Shown in pieces: positions 6,257 through 14,685 of a stretch of 20,369 nucleotides of DNA. The notes beneath the pieces are model-generated. The model was not told the origin of the DNA. It saw nothing but the letters and a program-made list of their open reading frames with translations, and did no database searches. The translations under genes and the position numbers were made by a program. Numbering within the stretch: the stretch's first letter is position 1; every line of letters starts with the position of its first letter. The stretch is from positions 1 to 20,369 of the forward strand of contig JAYPTI010000041.1 in NCBI GenBank assembly GCA_038133505.1, in the 5' to 3' direction. The stretch comes from JAYQUR01 sp038133505. Lineage in GTDB: Bacteria; Pseudomonadota; Alphaproteobacteria; MPNO01; UBA830.

Positions 6257-7058
6257 CCAGCGCTTTCGCAATCTCGGACGACGTCTGAAGACGGCCGCGT
6301 TTTTCCTTCCGCCGGTTGTCGCGGCAATCTATTTCGGATTTCCCTGGTTCGACCTGATGGTCGGACTGGCGGCCGCGGTGATGATGTGGGAGTGGACGCG
6401 CATGTGCCGGGAGGGCGGTTTCGGTCTGACGGGCTGGGCGGCGGAAGCCGCGCTGCTGGGCGGCCTCGTCGTTCTCTACGCCGGCAGCGCCGCGTACGCG
6501 GCGGCTTTCGTTGCCGCGGTCGCCGCCGGCATCGCCGTCGTCGGCCTCGTGAAGCGCGAGAATGCGGTGCTGCACATAGCCATCGGCGTCGCGCTTGTCG
6601 GCCTGTTCTGCCTCGCGTTCCTGTGGCTGCGGGCGAATCCCGATCATGGACGGCTGACGGTCGCCTGGCTGGTCTTCGCCGTCTGGTTCACCGATACGGG
6701 CGCCTACGCAGCGGGCAAGGCCATCGGCGGCCCTAAGTTGGCGCCGCGCATCAGCCCGAACAAGACATGGGCGGGGCTCGCAGGGGGCGTCGCAGCCGCC
6801 ATCGCCTGGAGCGTCGTCGCTCTCGGCTGGTACGACGGCCGCGCGTTGCTGCCGGTCGCCGTCGCCGCGGCCGCGACGGCGGTCCTGGCGCAGACCGGCG
6901 ATCTTTCCGTCTCGGTTTTCAAGCGGCGCTACGGCGTCAAGGACACCAGCGCGCTCGTGCCTGGCCACGGCGGTGTCCTCGACCGTCTCGACGGCATGCT
7001 GCTGACGGGCCCCGCCGCCGCGCTGCTATTCTATCTCGCCGACCGGGGCTTCGTCTGA
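6237..7058 (+). CDS. cdsA: Phosphatidate cytidylyltransferase (CDP-diacylglycerol synthase)
   Basis: Inner-membrane enzyme that makes CDP-diacylglycerol from phosphatidic acid and CTP, the branch point for all phospholipids. The 273-residue protein is very hydrophobic, with about seven or eight candidate membrane segments, several alanine-rich. The C-terminal family signature runs from SVFKRRYGVKD through PGHGGVLDRLD (residues 226-252), with the conserved acidic and basic positions kept. The WFTDTGAYAAGK segment (150-161) and the SPNKTWAG motif (173-180) are also characteristic. The start at 6237 overlaps uppS by 20 bp and sits behind GAAAGGC. The stop lies one base before dxr, so translational coupling on both sides is likely. 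Confidence 0.96.
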   Translation: MAQRPADQRFRNLGRRLKTAAFFLPPVVAAIYFGFPWFDLMVGLAAAVMMWEWTRMCREGGFGLTGWAAEAALLGGLVVLYAGSAAYAAAFVAAVAAGIAVVGLVKRENAVLHIAIGVALVGLFCLAFLWLRANPDHGRLTVAWLVFAVWFTDTGAYAAGKAIGGPKLAPRISPNKTWAGLAGGVAAAIAWSVVALGWYDGRALLPVAVAAAATAVLAQTGDLSVSVFKRRYGVKDTSALVPGHGGVLDRLDGMLLTGPAAALLFYLADRGFV

Positions 7059-7059
7059 C

Positions 7060-8256
7060 ATGCCGGAGCCTGCCGTCACGCCGCATACCGGTACGCGCCG
7101 GGTCTCGATCCTCGGATCGACCGGGTCCATCGGCACCAACACGATCGATCTTGTCGAGCGGTCGCCAGACGCCTACGTCGTGGAGGCGCTCACCGCCAAT
7201 TCCAACGTCGCGCTGCTCGCCGATCAGGCAAAGCGGCTCGGCGCCCGTTTTGCGGCCATCGGCGACGCGTCGCTCTACGCCGACCTGAAACGGGAACTTG
7301 CCGGCAGCGGGACGGAGGTAGCGGCCGGCGCGGAAGCGGTCGTCGAGGCGGCGGCGCGCAGCGCCGACTGGGTCATGGCCGGCATCGTCGGCGCGGCCGG
7401 ACTGGAGGCGACGCTGGCGGCGGTGCGCCAGGGCGCGATCGTCGCGTTTGCGAACAAGGAATGCCTCGTCTGCGCCGGCGATCTGATGCTGAAGGAGATC
7501 GCGCGGAGCGGGGCGACGCTCCTGCCGGTCGATTCGGAGCACAACGCGATCTTCCAGGTGTTTGAGTTCGACCGCCGCGACGCGATCGAAAAGATCGTCC
7601 TGACGGCGTCGGGCGGGCCGTTCCGGACGGCGAGCCTCGACGCGATGAGGGTCGCGACGCCGCGTCAGGCGGTCGCACATCCCAACTGGGACATGGGCGC
7701 CAAGATCTCGATCGATTCCGCGACCATGATGAACAAGGGGCTCGAGCTGATAGAGGCGCATTTCCTGTTCGACATGCCGGAGGACCGGATCGACGTGCTG
7801 GTCCATCCGCAGTCGATCGTCCACAGCATGGTCGCCTACGTGGACGGGTCTGTCCTGGCGCAGCTGGGCACGCCCGATATGCGGACGCCCATCTCCTACG
7901 CCCTCGGCTGGCCAGCCAGAATAAGCACGCCGAGCGCCCGTCTGGACCTCGCGGAAATCGCCGAACTTACCTTCGAACACCCTGATTTAGAACGATTTCC
8001 GGCCCTGAGACTGGCGCGCGAAGCCTTGCAAGCGGGCGGTGCCGCGCCTACTATCCTGAATGCGTCCAATGAAGTAGCGGTCGCGGGATTCCTTCGGGAA
8101 GAGATCGGATTTCTGGACATTCCCGCGATCGTCGAAGAGACGCTGGACAGGGTAAGCGATAGCGAAATCGGGACGGTCGAGGATTTCCGGTCGGTCGACC
8201 GGAAGGCGCGACATGCGGCCCAGGAAGCGGTCGAGCGCCGGGGCGCGGGCGGATGA
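7060..8256 (+). CDS. dxr: 1-deoxy-D-xylulose-5-phosphate reductoisomerase
   Basis: First committed step of the MEP isoprenoid pathway: converts DXP to MEP with NADPH. The 398-residue protein has the NADPH-binding GSTGSIG at 19-25 and FANKECLV in the nucleotide domain. The metal site is in PVDSEHNAIFQ, with Asp158 and Glu160; a third ligand, Glu229, lies in NKGLELIEA. The active-site loop follows LTASGGPFR, with HPNWDMGAKISIDSATM after it. The C-terminal helical domain is complete. It starts one base after cdsA. It supplies the isoprenoid precursors that UppS, two genes upstream, polymerises. Presence of Dxr indicates the MEP rather than the mevalonate route. Confidence 0.98.
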   Translation: MPEPAVTPHTGTRRVSILGSTGSIGTNTIDLVERSPDAYVVEALTANSNVALLADQAKRLGARFAAIGDASLYADLKRELAGSGTEVAAGAEAVVEAAARSADWVMAGIVGAAGLEATLAAVRQGAIVAFANKECLVCAGDLMLKEIARSGATLLPVDSEHNAIFQVFEFDRRDAIEKIVLTASGGPFRTASLDAMRVATPRQAVAHPNWDMGAKISIDSATMMNKGLELIEAHFLFDMPEDRIDVLVHPQSIVHSMVAYVDGSVLAQLGTPDMRTPISYALGWPARISTPSARLDLAEIAELTFEHPDLERFPALRLAREALQAGGAAPTILNASNEVAVAGFLREEIGFLDIPAIVEETLDRVSDSEIGTVEDFRSVDRKARHAAQEAVERRGAGG

Positions 8257-8297
8257 CGCGCCGCCGCCGACGGTAAACGCAGGATGCACGTGAGACG

Positions 8298-9455
8298 ATG
8301 TTAGATGTCCTTTCGCTGATCTGGAATTACATCCTCCCGTTCCTGGTGGTTCTGACCGTGCTGGTGTTCGTGCACGAGCTCGGCCACTACCTGGCGGCGC
8401 GGAAGTGCGGCGTTCGCGTCGAGGTGTTCTCGGTCGGGTTCGGCCGCCAACTCTTCGGCTGGAACGACAGGCACGGGACGCGCTGGAAGCTCAGCATGAT
8501 TCCGTTCGGCGGCTACGTGAAGATGTTCGGCGAGATGCAGGCCTCCGGCGCCGCCGATAACGATCCCGACGAGACGGGCCGCCCGAGGATGACGCCGGAC
8601 GAGGCCAGGGTTGCGTTCGACACCAAGTCGCTGCCGCAGCGGTCGTTCATCGTCGCGGCGGGGCCGCTTGCGAACTTCCTGCTCGCCATCGTCGTGCTGT
8701 CGGGCATGTTCATGACGATCGGCCAGCCCTTCACGCCGGCCGATATCGGCCGCGTCCTGCCGAACAGTGCGGCGGAGCGAGCGGGTTTCTTGCCGGGCGA
8801 CGTCATCGTCAGCATCGACGGCCGGCCGGTGGAGCGTTTCGAGGAAGTCATCCGCACGGTGCGGCTCTACCCGGCGACCCCGCTCGAATTTGGGGTCGAA
8901 CGGGGCGGCCATCCGGTTACCCTTACCGCGATTCCGGACGTCATCGACCAGACCGACCGTTTCGGCAATCCGCAGCGGATCGGGCGTCTCGGCGTGTCGC
9001 GCGCCGGCACCGATATGAAACTCGTCCGCCACGATCCGCTCAGCGCCATCTGGCGGGCGACGGCAGAAACCTACATCCTGTCGGAGAGCATCTTCTCGGC
9101 GATCTGGCAGATCATCAAGGGCACGCGGACGACCAAGGAGCTCGGCGGTCCCATCCGGATCGCGCAGATGTCGGGCGACGTCTGGCAGACCGGCCTGATC
9201 AGCGTCCTGATGTTCACGGTCGTCCTGTCGATCAATCTCGGCCTGATCAATCTGTTTCCGGTGCCCATGCTCGACGGCGGGCATCTGCTCTTCTACGCCA
9301 TCGAGGCGCTGCGCGGCCGTCCGCTCGAGGAACGGGCGCAGGACGTCGGAATCCGGATCGGTATCGGGATGGTGTTCGCGTTGATGGTGTTCGCAACCTG
9401 GAACGACCTCGTCCAGTTGCGGGTGGTGGATTTTTTCGTAGGACTGGTAACCTGA
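8298..9455 (+). CDS. rseP: Site-2 intramembrane zinc protease RseP
   Basis: Inner-membrane metalloprotease that cleaves transmembrane anchors, classically anti-sigma factors and remnant signal peptides. The 385-residue protein has the zinc motif HELGH at residues 26-30 in the first membrane segment and a second membrane segment at about 117-140. One PDZ domain lies at about 145-215 (GRVLPNSAAERAGFLPGDVIVSIDG). The third zinc ligand is in NLFPVPMLDGGH (318-329), and a last membrane segment lies around 350-367. E. coli RseP has two PDZ domains and about 450 residues; a single PDZ copy is common in alphaproteobacteria. The ribosome binding site is weak (GTGAGACG just before ATG). Its target here is not identifiable, since no anti-sigma gene is nearby. 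Confidence 0.95.
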   Translation: MLDVLSLIWNYILPFLVVLTVLVFVHELGHYLAARKCGVRVEVFSVGFGRQLFGWNDRHGTRWKLSMIPFGGYVKMFGEMQASGAADNDPDETGRPRMTPDEARVAFDTKSLPQRSFIVAAGPLANFLLAIVVLSGMFMTIGQPFTPADIGRVLPNSAAERAGFLPGDVIVSIDGRPVERFEEVIRTVRLYPATPLEFGVERGGHPVTLTAIPDVIDQTDRFGNPQRIGRLGVSRAGTDMKLVRHDPLSAIWRATAETYILSESIFSAIWQIIKGTRTTKELGGPIRIAQMSGDVWQTGLISVLMFTVVLSINLGLINLFPVPMLDGGHLLFYAIEALRGRPLEERAQDVGIRIGIGMVFALMVFATWNDLVQLRVVDFFVGLVT

Positions 9456-9479
9456 CAAGAAGCGGCGAAGACAAGCCGC

Positions 9480-9497
9480 GTGGAGGCATCTGAAGTG
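9480..9497 (+). promoter_or_regulatory. ribosome binding site that decides the bamA start
   Basis: GGAGG at 9482-9486 lies 11 bases before ATG at 9498 (and 8 before an in-frame GTG at 9495). An in-frame GTG at 9480 overlaps this site and has no good Shine-Dalgarno sequence of its own. Starting at 9498 also gives a normal signal peptide beginning MRFRIGVRS. Confidence 0.65.
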
Positions 9498-11777
9498 ATG
9501 CGGTTTCGCATCGGGGTTCGTTCGTTGTCGGTACTCGTCTGCGCTGCGGTGATGCTGGGTCACGCCGCCGTCGCGCAAACGATCGGCGATCGCGTGCGCG
9601 ATATCAAGGTCGAGGGCGTCCAGCGGATCGAGGCCGATACGGTTCGTTCCTATATGGGGCTCCATGCCGGTGACGCCGTGGCGCCGGCAGACCTCGACAA
9701 GGCGCTGAAGGCTTTGTTCGCAACGGGGCTGTTTGCGGACGTGACGATCCGTCGCGAAGGTCCCGACCTGGTCGTCCGCGTCATCGAAAACCCGATCATC
9801 AACCGGATTGCGTTCGAGGGTAATCGCCGGATTACCGACCAGATCCTGAATGACGAGGTGAGATTGCGGCCGCGCGTGGTATTCACGCGGTCCCGCGTTC
9901 AGGCCGATCTGCAGCGGATCATGGACATTTACCGGCGAAGCGGCCGGTTTTCCGCCTCGGTCGAGCCGAAGGTCATCCAGTTGCCGCAGAACCGGGTCGA
10001 TCTCGTGTTCGAGATCTCCGAAGGCAAGTTGACCGAGATCCGCAAGATCAGTTTCCTCGGCAACGAGAGATACGACGACGGCGACCTGCGCGAGGTCATC
10101 CAGACGAAGGAATCGGCCTGGTACCGCTTCCTGTCGTCCGACGACACCTACGATCCGGACCGGCTGACCTTCGATCGCGAGCTGTTGCGGCGCCATTACC
10201 TTGCAAACGGCTATGCGGATTTCCGCGTCGTCTCGGCCGTCGCGGAACTGACGGCCGACAACAGCGCGTTTTTCGTGACGTTCACGATCGAAGAGGGAGA
10301 GCGCTACAAGTTCAGCGAGATCAAGCTGACGTCCTCACTGAAGGATCTCAAGACGGAAGAGCTGAATCAGCAGATCACCGTCAAGCAAGGCGGCTGGTAC
10401 GACGCGGACGCGGTCGAGGAATCGATCGGTAAACTGACCGACGCGACGGGCGAGCGCGGCTATGCGTTCGTCGACATCAGGCCCCGGGTTCGCCGGGATC
10501 GCGATGCGAAGACGATCAGCGTGGAATTCGTCATTCAGGAAGGGCCCCGGGTCTTCGTCGATCTGATCAATATCGACGGCAACGTGCGGACGCTCGACAA
10601 GGTAATCCGCCGGGAGTTGCTGCTGGTCGAGAACGATGCGTTCAACTCGTCCAAGCTTCGCCGTTCGACAAAGCGGATCCGGAACCTCGGCTTCTTCGAG
10701 AAGGTCGATATCAAGAACGTGGCGGGAAGTACGCCGGACAAGACGGTCCTGAACGTGGCGGTCAAGGAGAAGTCCACGGGAGAGATTTCGTTCGGCGCGG
10801 GGTTCTCTTCGACTTCGGGCGTGCTCGGCGACGCGAGTATTCGCGAAAGCAACCTTCTCGGCCGCGGTCAGGACCTGAGGTTGGGTCTGCAGCTCGGCCA
10901 GAAGCAGCAGCAGATCGATCTTTCCTTCACCGAGCCCTACTTTCTCGACAAGAACCTCTCGGCCGGTTTCGACATTTTCCGAACCCTTCGCGATCTTCAG
11001 ACGGAAAGCTCGTTCGACCGGAAGTCAACCGGCTTCGCGCTCCGGACCGGATACCGGATTACCGAGCCGTTGAGCCAGTCGCTGAAATACGCGCTGCGGC
11101 AGGACGATATCACCGACGTTCCGTCGGATGCCTCGTTGGCCATTCGGGAACAGGAAGGTACCTTCGTTACGTCGTCGGTCGGCCAGACGCTGCTGTACGA
11201 CAAGCGTGACAACAGGTTCGATCCGACCGGCGGTTACTACGTCGAATTCGATAATACCCTTGCCGGTCTCGGCGGGAACAGCCAGTTCCTCCGAAACGAG
11301 GTCACGAGCGGCTACTATTACCAGGTCGCGGACGAGTGGGTCATGAACGTCAGCGCCGCGACCGGCTACACTTTTGATCTCGGCGAGGATATCCGGATCG
11401 TGGATCGCTTCTTCATCGGCGGCTCGACGCTTCGCGGCTTCGAATCGGGAGGCATCGGTCCGCGCGATGTTGCCACCGACGATGCGCTTGGCGGTCGCTG
11501 GTACTATCGCTGCAGCCTGGGCCTTACGTTCCCGCTCGGGCTTCCGAACGAGTTCGGGGTCAAAGGCAGGCTCTTTATCGATGCCGGCAGTCTCGGCAGC
11601 AGCGGCAGTTCGGTGGAAGGCAGCACCGATACGGGATCGGTGCGTGTCGCCGTCGGCGCCGGTTTTGCCTGGAGTTCGCCGTTCGGTCCGGTCACAGTTG
11701 ATTTGTCGCGCGCCGTTGTGAAAGAAGATTTCGATAGGACCGAGCTTTTCAGGTTCGGTTTTGGTACAAGATTTTAA
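9498..11777 (+). CDS. bamA: Outer membrane protein assembly factor BamA
   Basis: Central subunit of the BAM complex that folds beta-barrel proteins into the outer membrane. The 759-residue precursor (from ATG 9498) has an N-terminal signal peptide ending AVMLGHAAVA before QT (about residue 27). Five POTRA domains follow to about residue 420. Then comes the 16-strand barrel, opening near STGEISFGAGFSSTSG and ending in the C-terminal aromatic LFRFGFGTRF. The conserved lid-loop motif LRGF is near residue 645, within STLRGFESGGIGPRD. Upstream is rseP. The last base of the stop codon is the first base of the ompH start (TAATG), so the two are translationally coupled. GTG at 9480 is the alternative start. 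Confidence 0.97.
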   Translation: MRFRIGVRSLSVLVCAAVMLGHAAVAQTIGDRVRDIKVEGVQRIEADTVRSYMGLHAGDAVAPADLDKALKALFATGLFADVTIRREGPDLVVRVIENPIINRIAFEGNRRITDQILNDEVRLRPRVVFTRSRVQADLQRIMDIYRRSGRFSASVEPKVIQLPQNRVDLVFEISEGKLTEIRKISFLGNERYDDGDLREVIQTKESAWYRFLSSDDTYDPDRLTFDRELLRRHYLANGYADFRVVSAVAELTADNSAFFVTFTIEEGERYKFSEIKLTSSLKDLKTEELNQQITVKQGGWYDADAVEESIGKLTDATGERGYAFVDIRPRVRRDRDAKTISVEFVIQEGPRVFVDLINIDGNVRTLDKVIRRELLLVENDAFNSSKLRRSTKRIRNLGFFEKVDIKNVAGSTPDKTVLNVAVKEKSTGEISFGAGFSSTSGVLGDASIRESNLLGRGQDLRLGLQLGQKQQQIDLSFTEPYFLDKNLSAGFDIFRTLRDLQTESSFDRKSTGFALRTGYRITEPLSQSLKYALRQDDITDVPSDASLAIREQEGTFVTSSVGQTLLYDKRDNRFDPTGGYYVEFDNTLAGLGGNSQFLRNEVTSGYYYQVADEWVMNVSAATGYTFDLGEDIRIVDRFFIGGSTLRGFESGGIGPRDVATDDALGGRWYYRCSLGLTFPLGLPNEFGVKGRLFIDAGSLGSSGSSVEGSTDTGSVRVAVGAGFAWSSPFGPVTVDLSRAVVKEDFDRTELFRFGFGTRF

Positions 11778-12379
11778 TGATGCTTCAAGTGCTTAACTTT
11801 CGATCCACGCGCATTCTGGGCGCCTTCGTTCTCTTCCTCGCCGCTGCCACTGCCGTTCGGGCGCAGGATATCGAGAATCCCCGCATCGGCATTGTCGACG
11901 TTCAGCGCGTGCTGCGCGATGCCAAGGCGGCGAAAAGCGTCAGGCCGGAAATGGAGAAGCTTCGCAAGGAGTTCCAGACGCAGGTCAAGAACCAGGAGCA
12001 GGCGCTCCGGACGGCGGAGCAGGAGCTTGCGCAGCAACGTGCGATCCTGTCGCGCGAGGCGTTCGCCGACAAGAGACGGGCGTTCAGCGAGCAGGCGAGC
12101 GAGGCGCAACGGGCCGTTCAGGCGCAGCGCCGCGAACTCGACAAGGCCTTCAACGCGACGAAGAACATCATCCTCGAAAATCTTATTCAGGTGGCGCAGA
12201 ACATCGCCAAGGCCAAGAACCTGAATATCGTGATGGAGAAGCGTTTCGTATTCATATCCGCGCGTGCTCTCGACATAACCGATGACGTGCTCGCCGGACT
12301 CGACAAACGGCTCCCGGTCATCACGATCACGGTGGACAGGCCCAAGCCGAACGAAGGCGGAGCGAAAGGACAGCGCTAG
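11777..12379 (+). CDS. skp: Periplasmic chaperone Skp/OmpH family protein
   Basis: Periplasmic holdase that keeps unfolded outer-membrane proteins soluble on their way to BamA. The 200-residue precursor has a signal peptide (FRSTRILGAFVLFLAAATAVRA, cleavage about residue 29). The short beta strand IGIVDVQRVLRDAKAAK then begins the trimerisation body. A long charged coiled coil at about 50-130, rich in Lys, Glu, Gln and Ala, forms the tentacles. The chain returns with NIVMEKRFVFISARALDITDDVLAGLDKRLP, the conserved C-terminal part of the family. It overlaps bamA by one base and precedes lpxD by two. The first two codons are both ATG, so the start may be either. Confidence 0.93.
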   Translation: MMLQVLNFRSTRILGAFVLFLAAATAVRAQDIENPRIGIVDVQRVLRDAKAAKSVRPEMEKLRKEFQTQVKNQEQALRTAEQELAQQRAILSREAFADKRRAFSEQASEAQRAVQAQRRELDKAFNATKNIILENLIQVAQNIAKAKNLNIVMEKRFVFISARALDITDDVLAGLDKRLPVITITVDRPKPNEGGAKGQR

Positions 12380-12381
12380 CA

Positions 12382-13407
12382 ATGCCCGACGCGCGTTTTT
12401 TCACCCCCGAGGGACCGTTTACGCTCGATGAGCTGTCCCGATTTTGCGGTGCGGAAATCGCGAACCCTTCGGACGGCGATCGGGTGTTTTCAAACGTCGC
12501 GCCGCTGCAGGATGCGGGACCCGACGATCTCAGCTTCCTGGACAACAAGGCGTACGTGGACGCTTTCGCCGCCACCAGGGCGGGTTGCTGCGTCGTCGCG
12601 CCGGAACATGCGGGCCGCGCGCCGTCCGGCGTTGCGCTGCTTGTGACGAAAGAACCCTATCTCGCCTACGCACAGTGCGCGTCGGCCTACTATCCGAGGA
12701 CGGAAGACGGCTATATCCCTGCCTCGGCGGAGGAGAACGTTCATCCTTCCGCCGAGATCGGCACCGGAACGCTCGTCGCCCCCGGCGCGGTGATCGGCCC
12801 GTCCGCAAGGGTCGGGGAGAATTGCCGGATATCGCCGAACGCCTACATCGGCGAAGGCGTGGTGATTGGCGACAATTGCCGGGTAGGCCCGTCCGCGTCG
12901 TTGCGGTACTGCATCGTCGGCTCCCACGTGACCCTGTATGCGGGCGTGCGAATCGGCGAAGCGGGGTTCGGTTTTGCGCGGGGGCCCGCAGGCGCGGTAA
13001 CGGTACCGCAGGTCGGGCGCGTGATTATCGAGGATTTCGTTGAGGTTGGCTCCAACTCGACCATCGACAGGGGGGCCGGTCCGGACACCGTTATCGGTGC
13101 CGGGACCAGGATTGATAATCTCGTACAGATCGGGCACAACGTCAGCATCGGAAAGGGATGTATCGTCGTTTCCCAGACCGGGATTGCAGGCAGCACGCAA
13201 ATCGGAAACGGCGTGCAGATCGGCGGTCAGGCGGGCTTCGCGGGCCATCTGAGCGTCGGTGACGGCGCAATGATCGCTGCCAGGACCGGTGTCATTAAGG
13301 ACATTCCGCCGGGCGTCACCGTTTGCGGCATGCCGGCTGTCCCGATCAAGCAGTACTTCCGCCAGGTCGCATTGGTATCCCGACTGGCGGAGAAGAAGGG
13401 AAAGTAG
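12382..13407 (+). CDS. lpxD: UDP-3-O-(3-hydroxyacyl)glucosamine N-acyltransferase
   Basis: Third step of lipid A synthesis: N-acylates UDP-3-O-acyl-glucosamine from 3-hydroxyacyl-ACP. The 341-residue protein has the N-terminal uridine-binding domain (about 1-110, with DLSFLDNKAY). A left-handed beta helix of hexapeptide repeats follows (about 115-320), then a short C-terminal helix. NSTIDRG is present at 225-231. The catalytic histidine is His252 in IGHNVSIG, and His289 in FAGHLSV matches the second conserved histidine: both the motifs and their 37-residue spacing agree with E. coli His239 and His276. It lies two bases after skp and one base before fabZ. Confidence 0.97.
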   Translation: MPDARFFTPEGPFTLDELSRFCGAEIANPSDGDRVFSNVAPLQDAGPDDLSFLDNKAYVDAFAATRAGCCVVAPEHAGRAPSGVALLVTKEPYLAYAQCASAYYPRTEDGYIPASAEENVHPSAEIGTGTLVAPGAVIGPSARVGENCRISPNAYIGEGVVIGDNCRVGPSASLRYCIVGSHVTLYAGVRIGEAGFGFARGPAGAVTVPQVGRVIIEDFVEVGSNSTIDRGAGPDTVIGAGTRIDNLVQIGHNVSIGKGCIVVSQTGIAGSTQIGNGVQIGGQAGFAGHLSVGDGAMIAARTGVIKDIPPGVTVCGMPAVPIKQYFRQVALVSRLAEKKGK

Positions 13408-13408
13408 A

Positions 13409-13876
13409 ATGGATACGGTGGAATCGGATGCAACGGTAGACGAGATCGACGTCGAACGGATCATGGAAATGATCCCTCACCGGTACCCGTTTCTCATGAT
13501 CGATCGGGTCGTCGACATCGTTCCGAACGTGCGTGCGACAGGCGTGAAGAACGTCACGATCAACGAACCCTATTTCGCCGGACATTTTCCGCAGCGCCCG
13601 GTAATGCCCGGCGTTCTGATCATCGAGGCGATGGCGCAGACGGCTGCCGTGTTCGTCGTCAATACGCTTGGCCCGGATGCCGAAGGAAAGCTCGTCTACT
13701 TCATGTCGATCGACGGCGCGCGGTTCCGCAAGCCCGTCACGCCGGGGGACCAGCTGCGTGTCGAGGTAACCAAGGAACGGAGCCGCGGAAACGTGTGGAA
13801 GTTCGCCGGACGCGCGACGGTCGACGGCGTTCTCGTCGCCGAAGCGACCTATGCGGCAATGATCATGAACGACTGA
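13409..13876 (+). CDS. fabZ: 3-hydroxyacyl-ACP dehydratase FabZ
   Basis: Dehydrates 3-hydroxyacyl-ACP in fatty-acid elongation and so competes with LpxA and LpxD for the same substrate. The 155-residue hot-dog fold protein carries IPHRYPFLMIDRV near the start. The catalytic pair is His59 in PYFAGHFP and Glu73 in PGVLIIEAMAQTAA, with the usual 14-residue spacing. ATG at 13409 is chosen because it follows GGAGAAGAAGGG, lies one base after the lpxD stop and gives the family length. The same frame is open for 40 codons further upstream, but that stretch overlaps lpxD and does not look like FabZ. Confidence 0.97.
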   Translation: MDTVESDATVDEIDVERIMEMIPHRYPFLMIDRVVDIVPNVRATGVKNVTINEPYFAGHFPQRPVMPGVLIIEAMAQTAAVFVVNTLGPDAEGKLVYFMSIDGARFRKPVTPGDQLRVEVTKERSRGNVWKFAGRATVDGVLVAEATYAAMIMND

Positions 13877-13884
13877 CAGGCCAG

Positions 13885-14685
13885 ATGACCGACATTCACC
13901 CCACTGCCATCGTCGATCCCGCCGCCACGATCGGGGAGGGTGTCAAGATCGGGCCTTATTCGGTCATCGGACCGGATGTTTCCCTGGGAGACGGTTGCGT
14001 GCTGCTGTCGCACGTCGTCGTCGACGGCCGTACCGAGATCGGCCCGAACGCGCGGATTTATCCCTTCGCTTCCATCGGCCATCAGCCGCAGGACATGAAG
14101 TTCAAGGGCGAACCGTCGCGGCTGACGATCGGCGCGAACAACATCCTGCGCGAGCACGTCACCATCAATCCCGGAACCGAAGGCGGCGGCATGCTGACCA
14201 GTATCGGGAACAACTGCCTGATGATGGTGGGCGCGCACGTCGCGCACGACTGCATCGTCGGGAACCACGTCATCATGGCGAACAACGCGACGCTCGCGGG
14301 CCATGTGACGGTCGAGGATTTCGCGATTATCGGCGGGTTGTCCGCGGTGCATCAGTTCTGCCGGATCGGCAAGCACGCGATGGTCGGCGGCATGTCCGGC
14401 GTAGAGAACGACGTCATCCCCTACGGATCGGTGATGGGCGACCGTGCCCGGTTGAGCGGGCTGAACATCGTGGGGCTGAAACGCCGCGGGTACTCGCGGA
14501 ACGACCTGACGGCGCTGCGCAAGGCCTACCGCCTGATGTTCGCGGAAGAAGGCACGATGGCGGAACGGATCGAGGACGTGCTCGAGACCTACAGCGCCCA
14601 TGAAGCGGTGATGGAGATCATCGATTTCATCCGCTCGGATTCGAACCGGGCGATCTGCCAGCCAAAAGCCGAGCAGAGTGCCTAA
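13885..14685 (+). CDS. lpxA: UDP-N-acetylglucosamine acyltransferase LpxA
   Basis: First step of lipid A synthesis: transfers a 3-hydroxyacyl chain from ACP to the 3-OH of UDP-GlcNAc. The 266-residue protein starts MTDIHPTAIVDP, then forms a left-handed beta helix to about residue 190, and ends in a helical domain with NIVGLKRRGYSRNDL. The catalytic histidine is His121 in VAHDC (E. coli His125). His156 in AVHQF matches E. coli His160. At the position of E. coli Gly173, which sets acyl length, there is also Gly (Gly169 in MVGG). The start at 13885 lies 8 bp after fabZ; the frame is open upstream inside fabZ, but those residues are not LpxA-like. Confidence 0.97.
   Translation: MTDIHPTAIVDPAATIGEGVKIGPYSVIGPDVSLGDGCVLLSHVVVDGRTEIGPNARIYPFASIGHQPQDMKFKGEPSRLTIGANNILREHVTINPGTEGGGMLTSIGNNCLMMVGAHVAHDCIVGNHVIMANNATLAGHVTVEDFAIIGGLSAVHQFCRIGKHAMVGGMSGVENDVIPYGSVMGDRARLSGLNIVGLKRRGYSRNDLTALRKAYRLMFAEEGTMAERIEDVLETYSAHEAVMEIIDFIRSDSNRAICQPKAEQSA

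Noticed and set aside
9399..9430. GGAAC at the end of rseP as the -35 box of an EcfG-type stress promoter for bamA
   Set aside because: No CGTT-like -10 box follows at 16-17 bp.
8301..10196. Minus-strand open frame of about 630 codons opposite rseP and bamA
   Set aside because: It is the mirror of high-GC codon usage in two certain genes; the product is rich in Arg, His and Asp with no family features.
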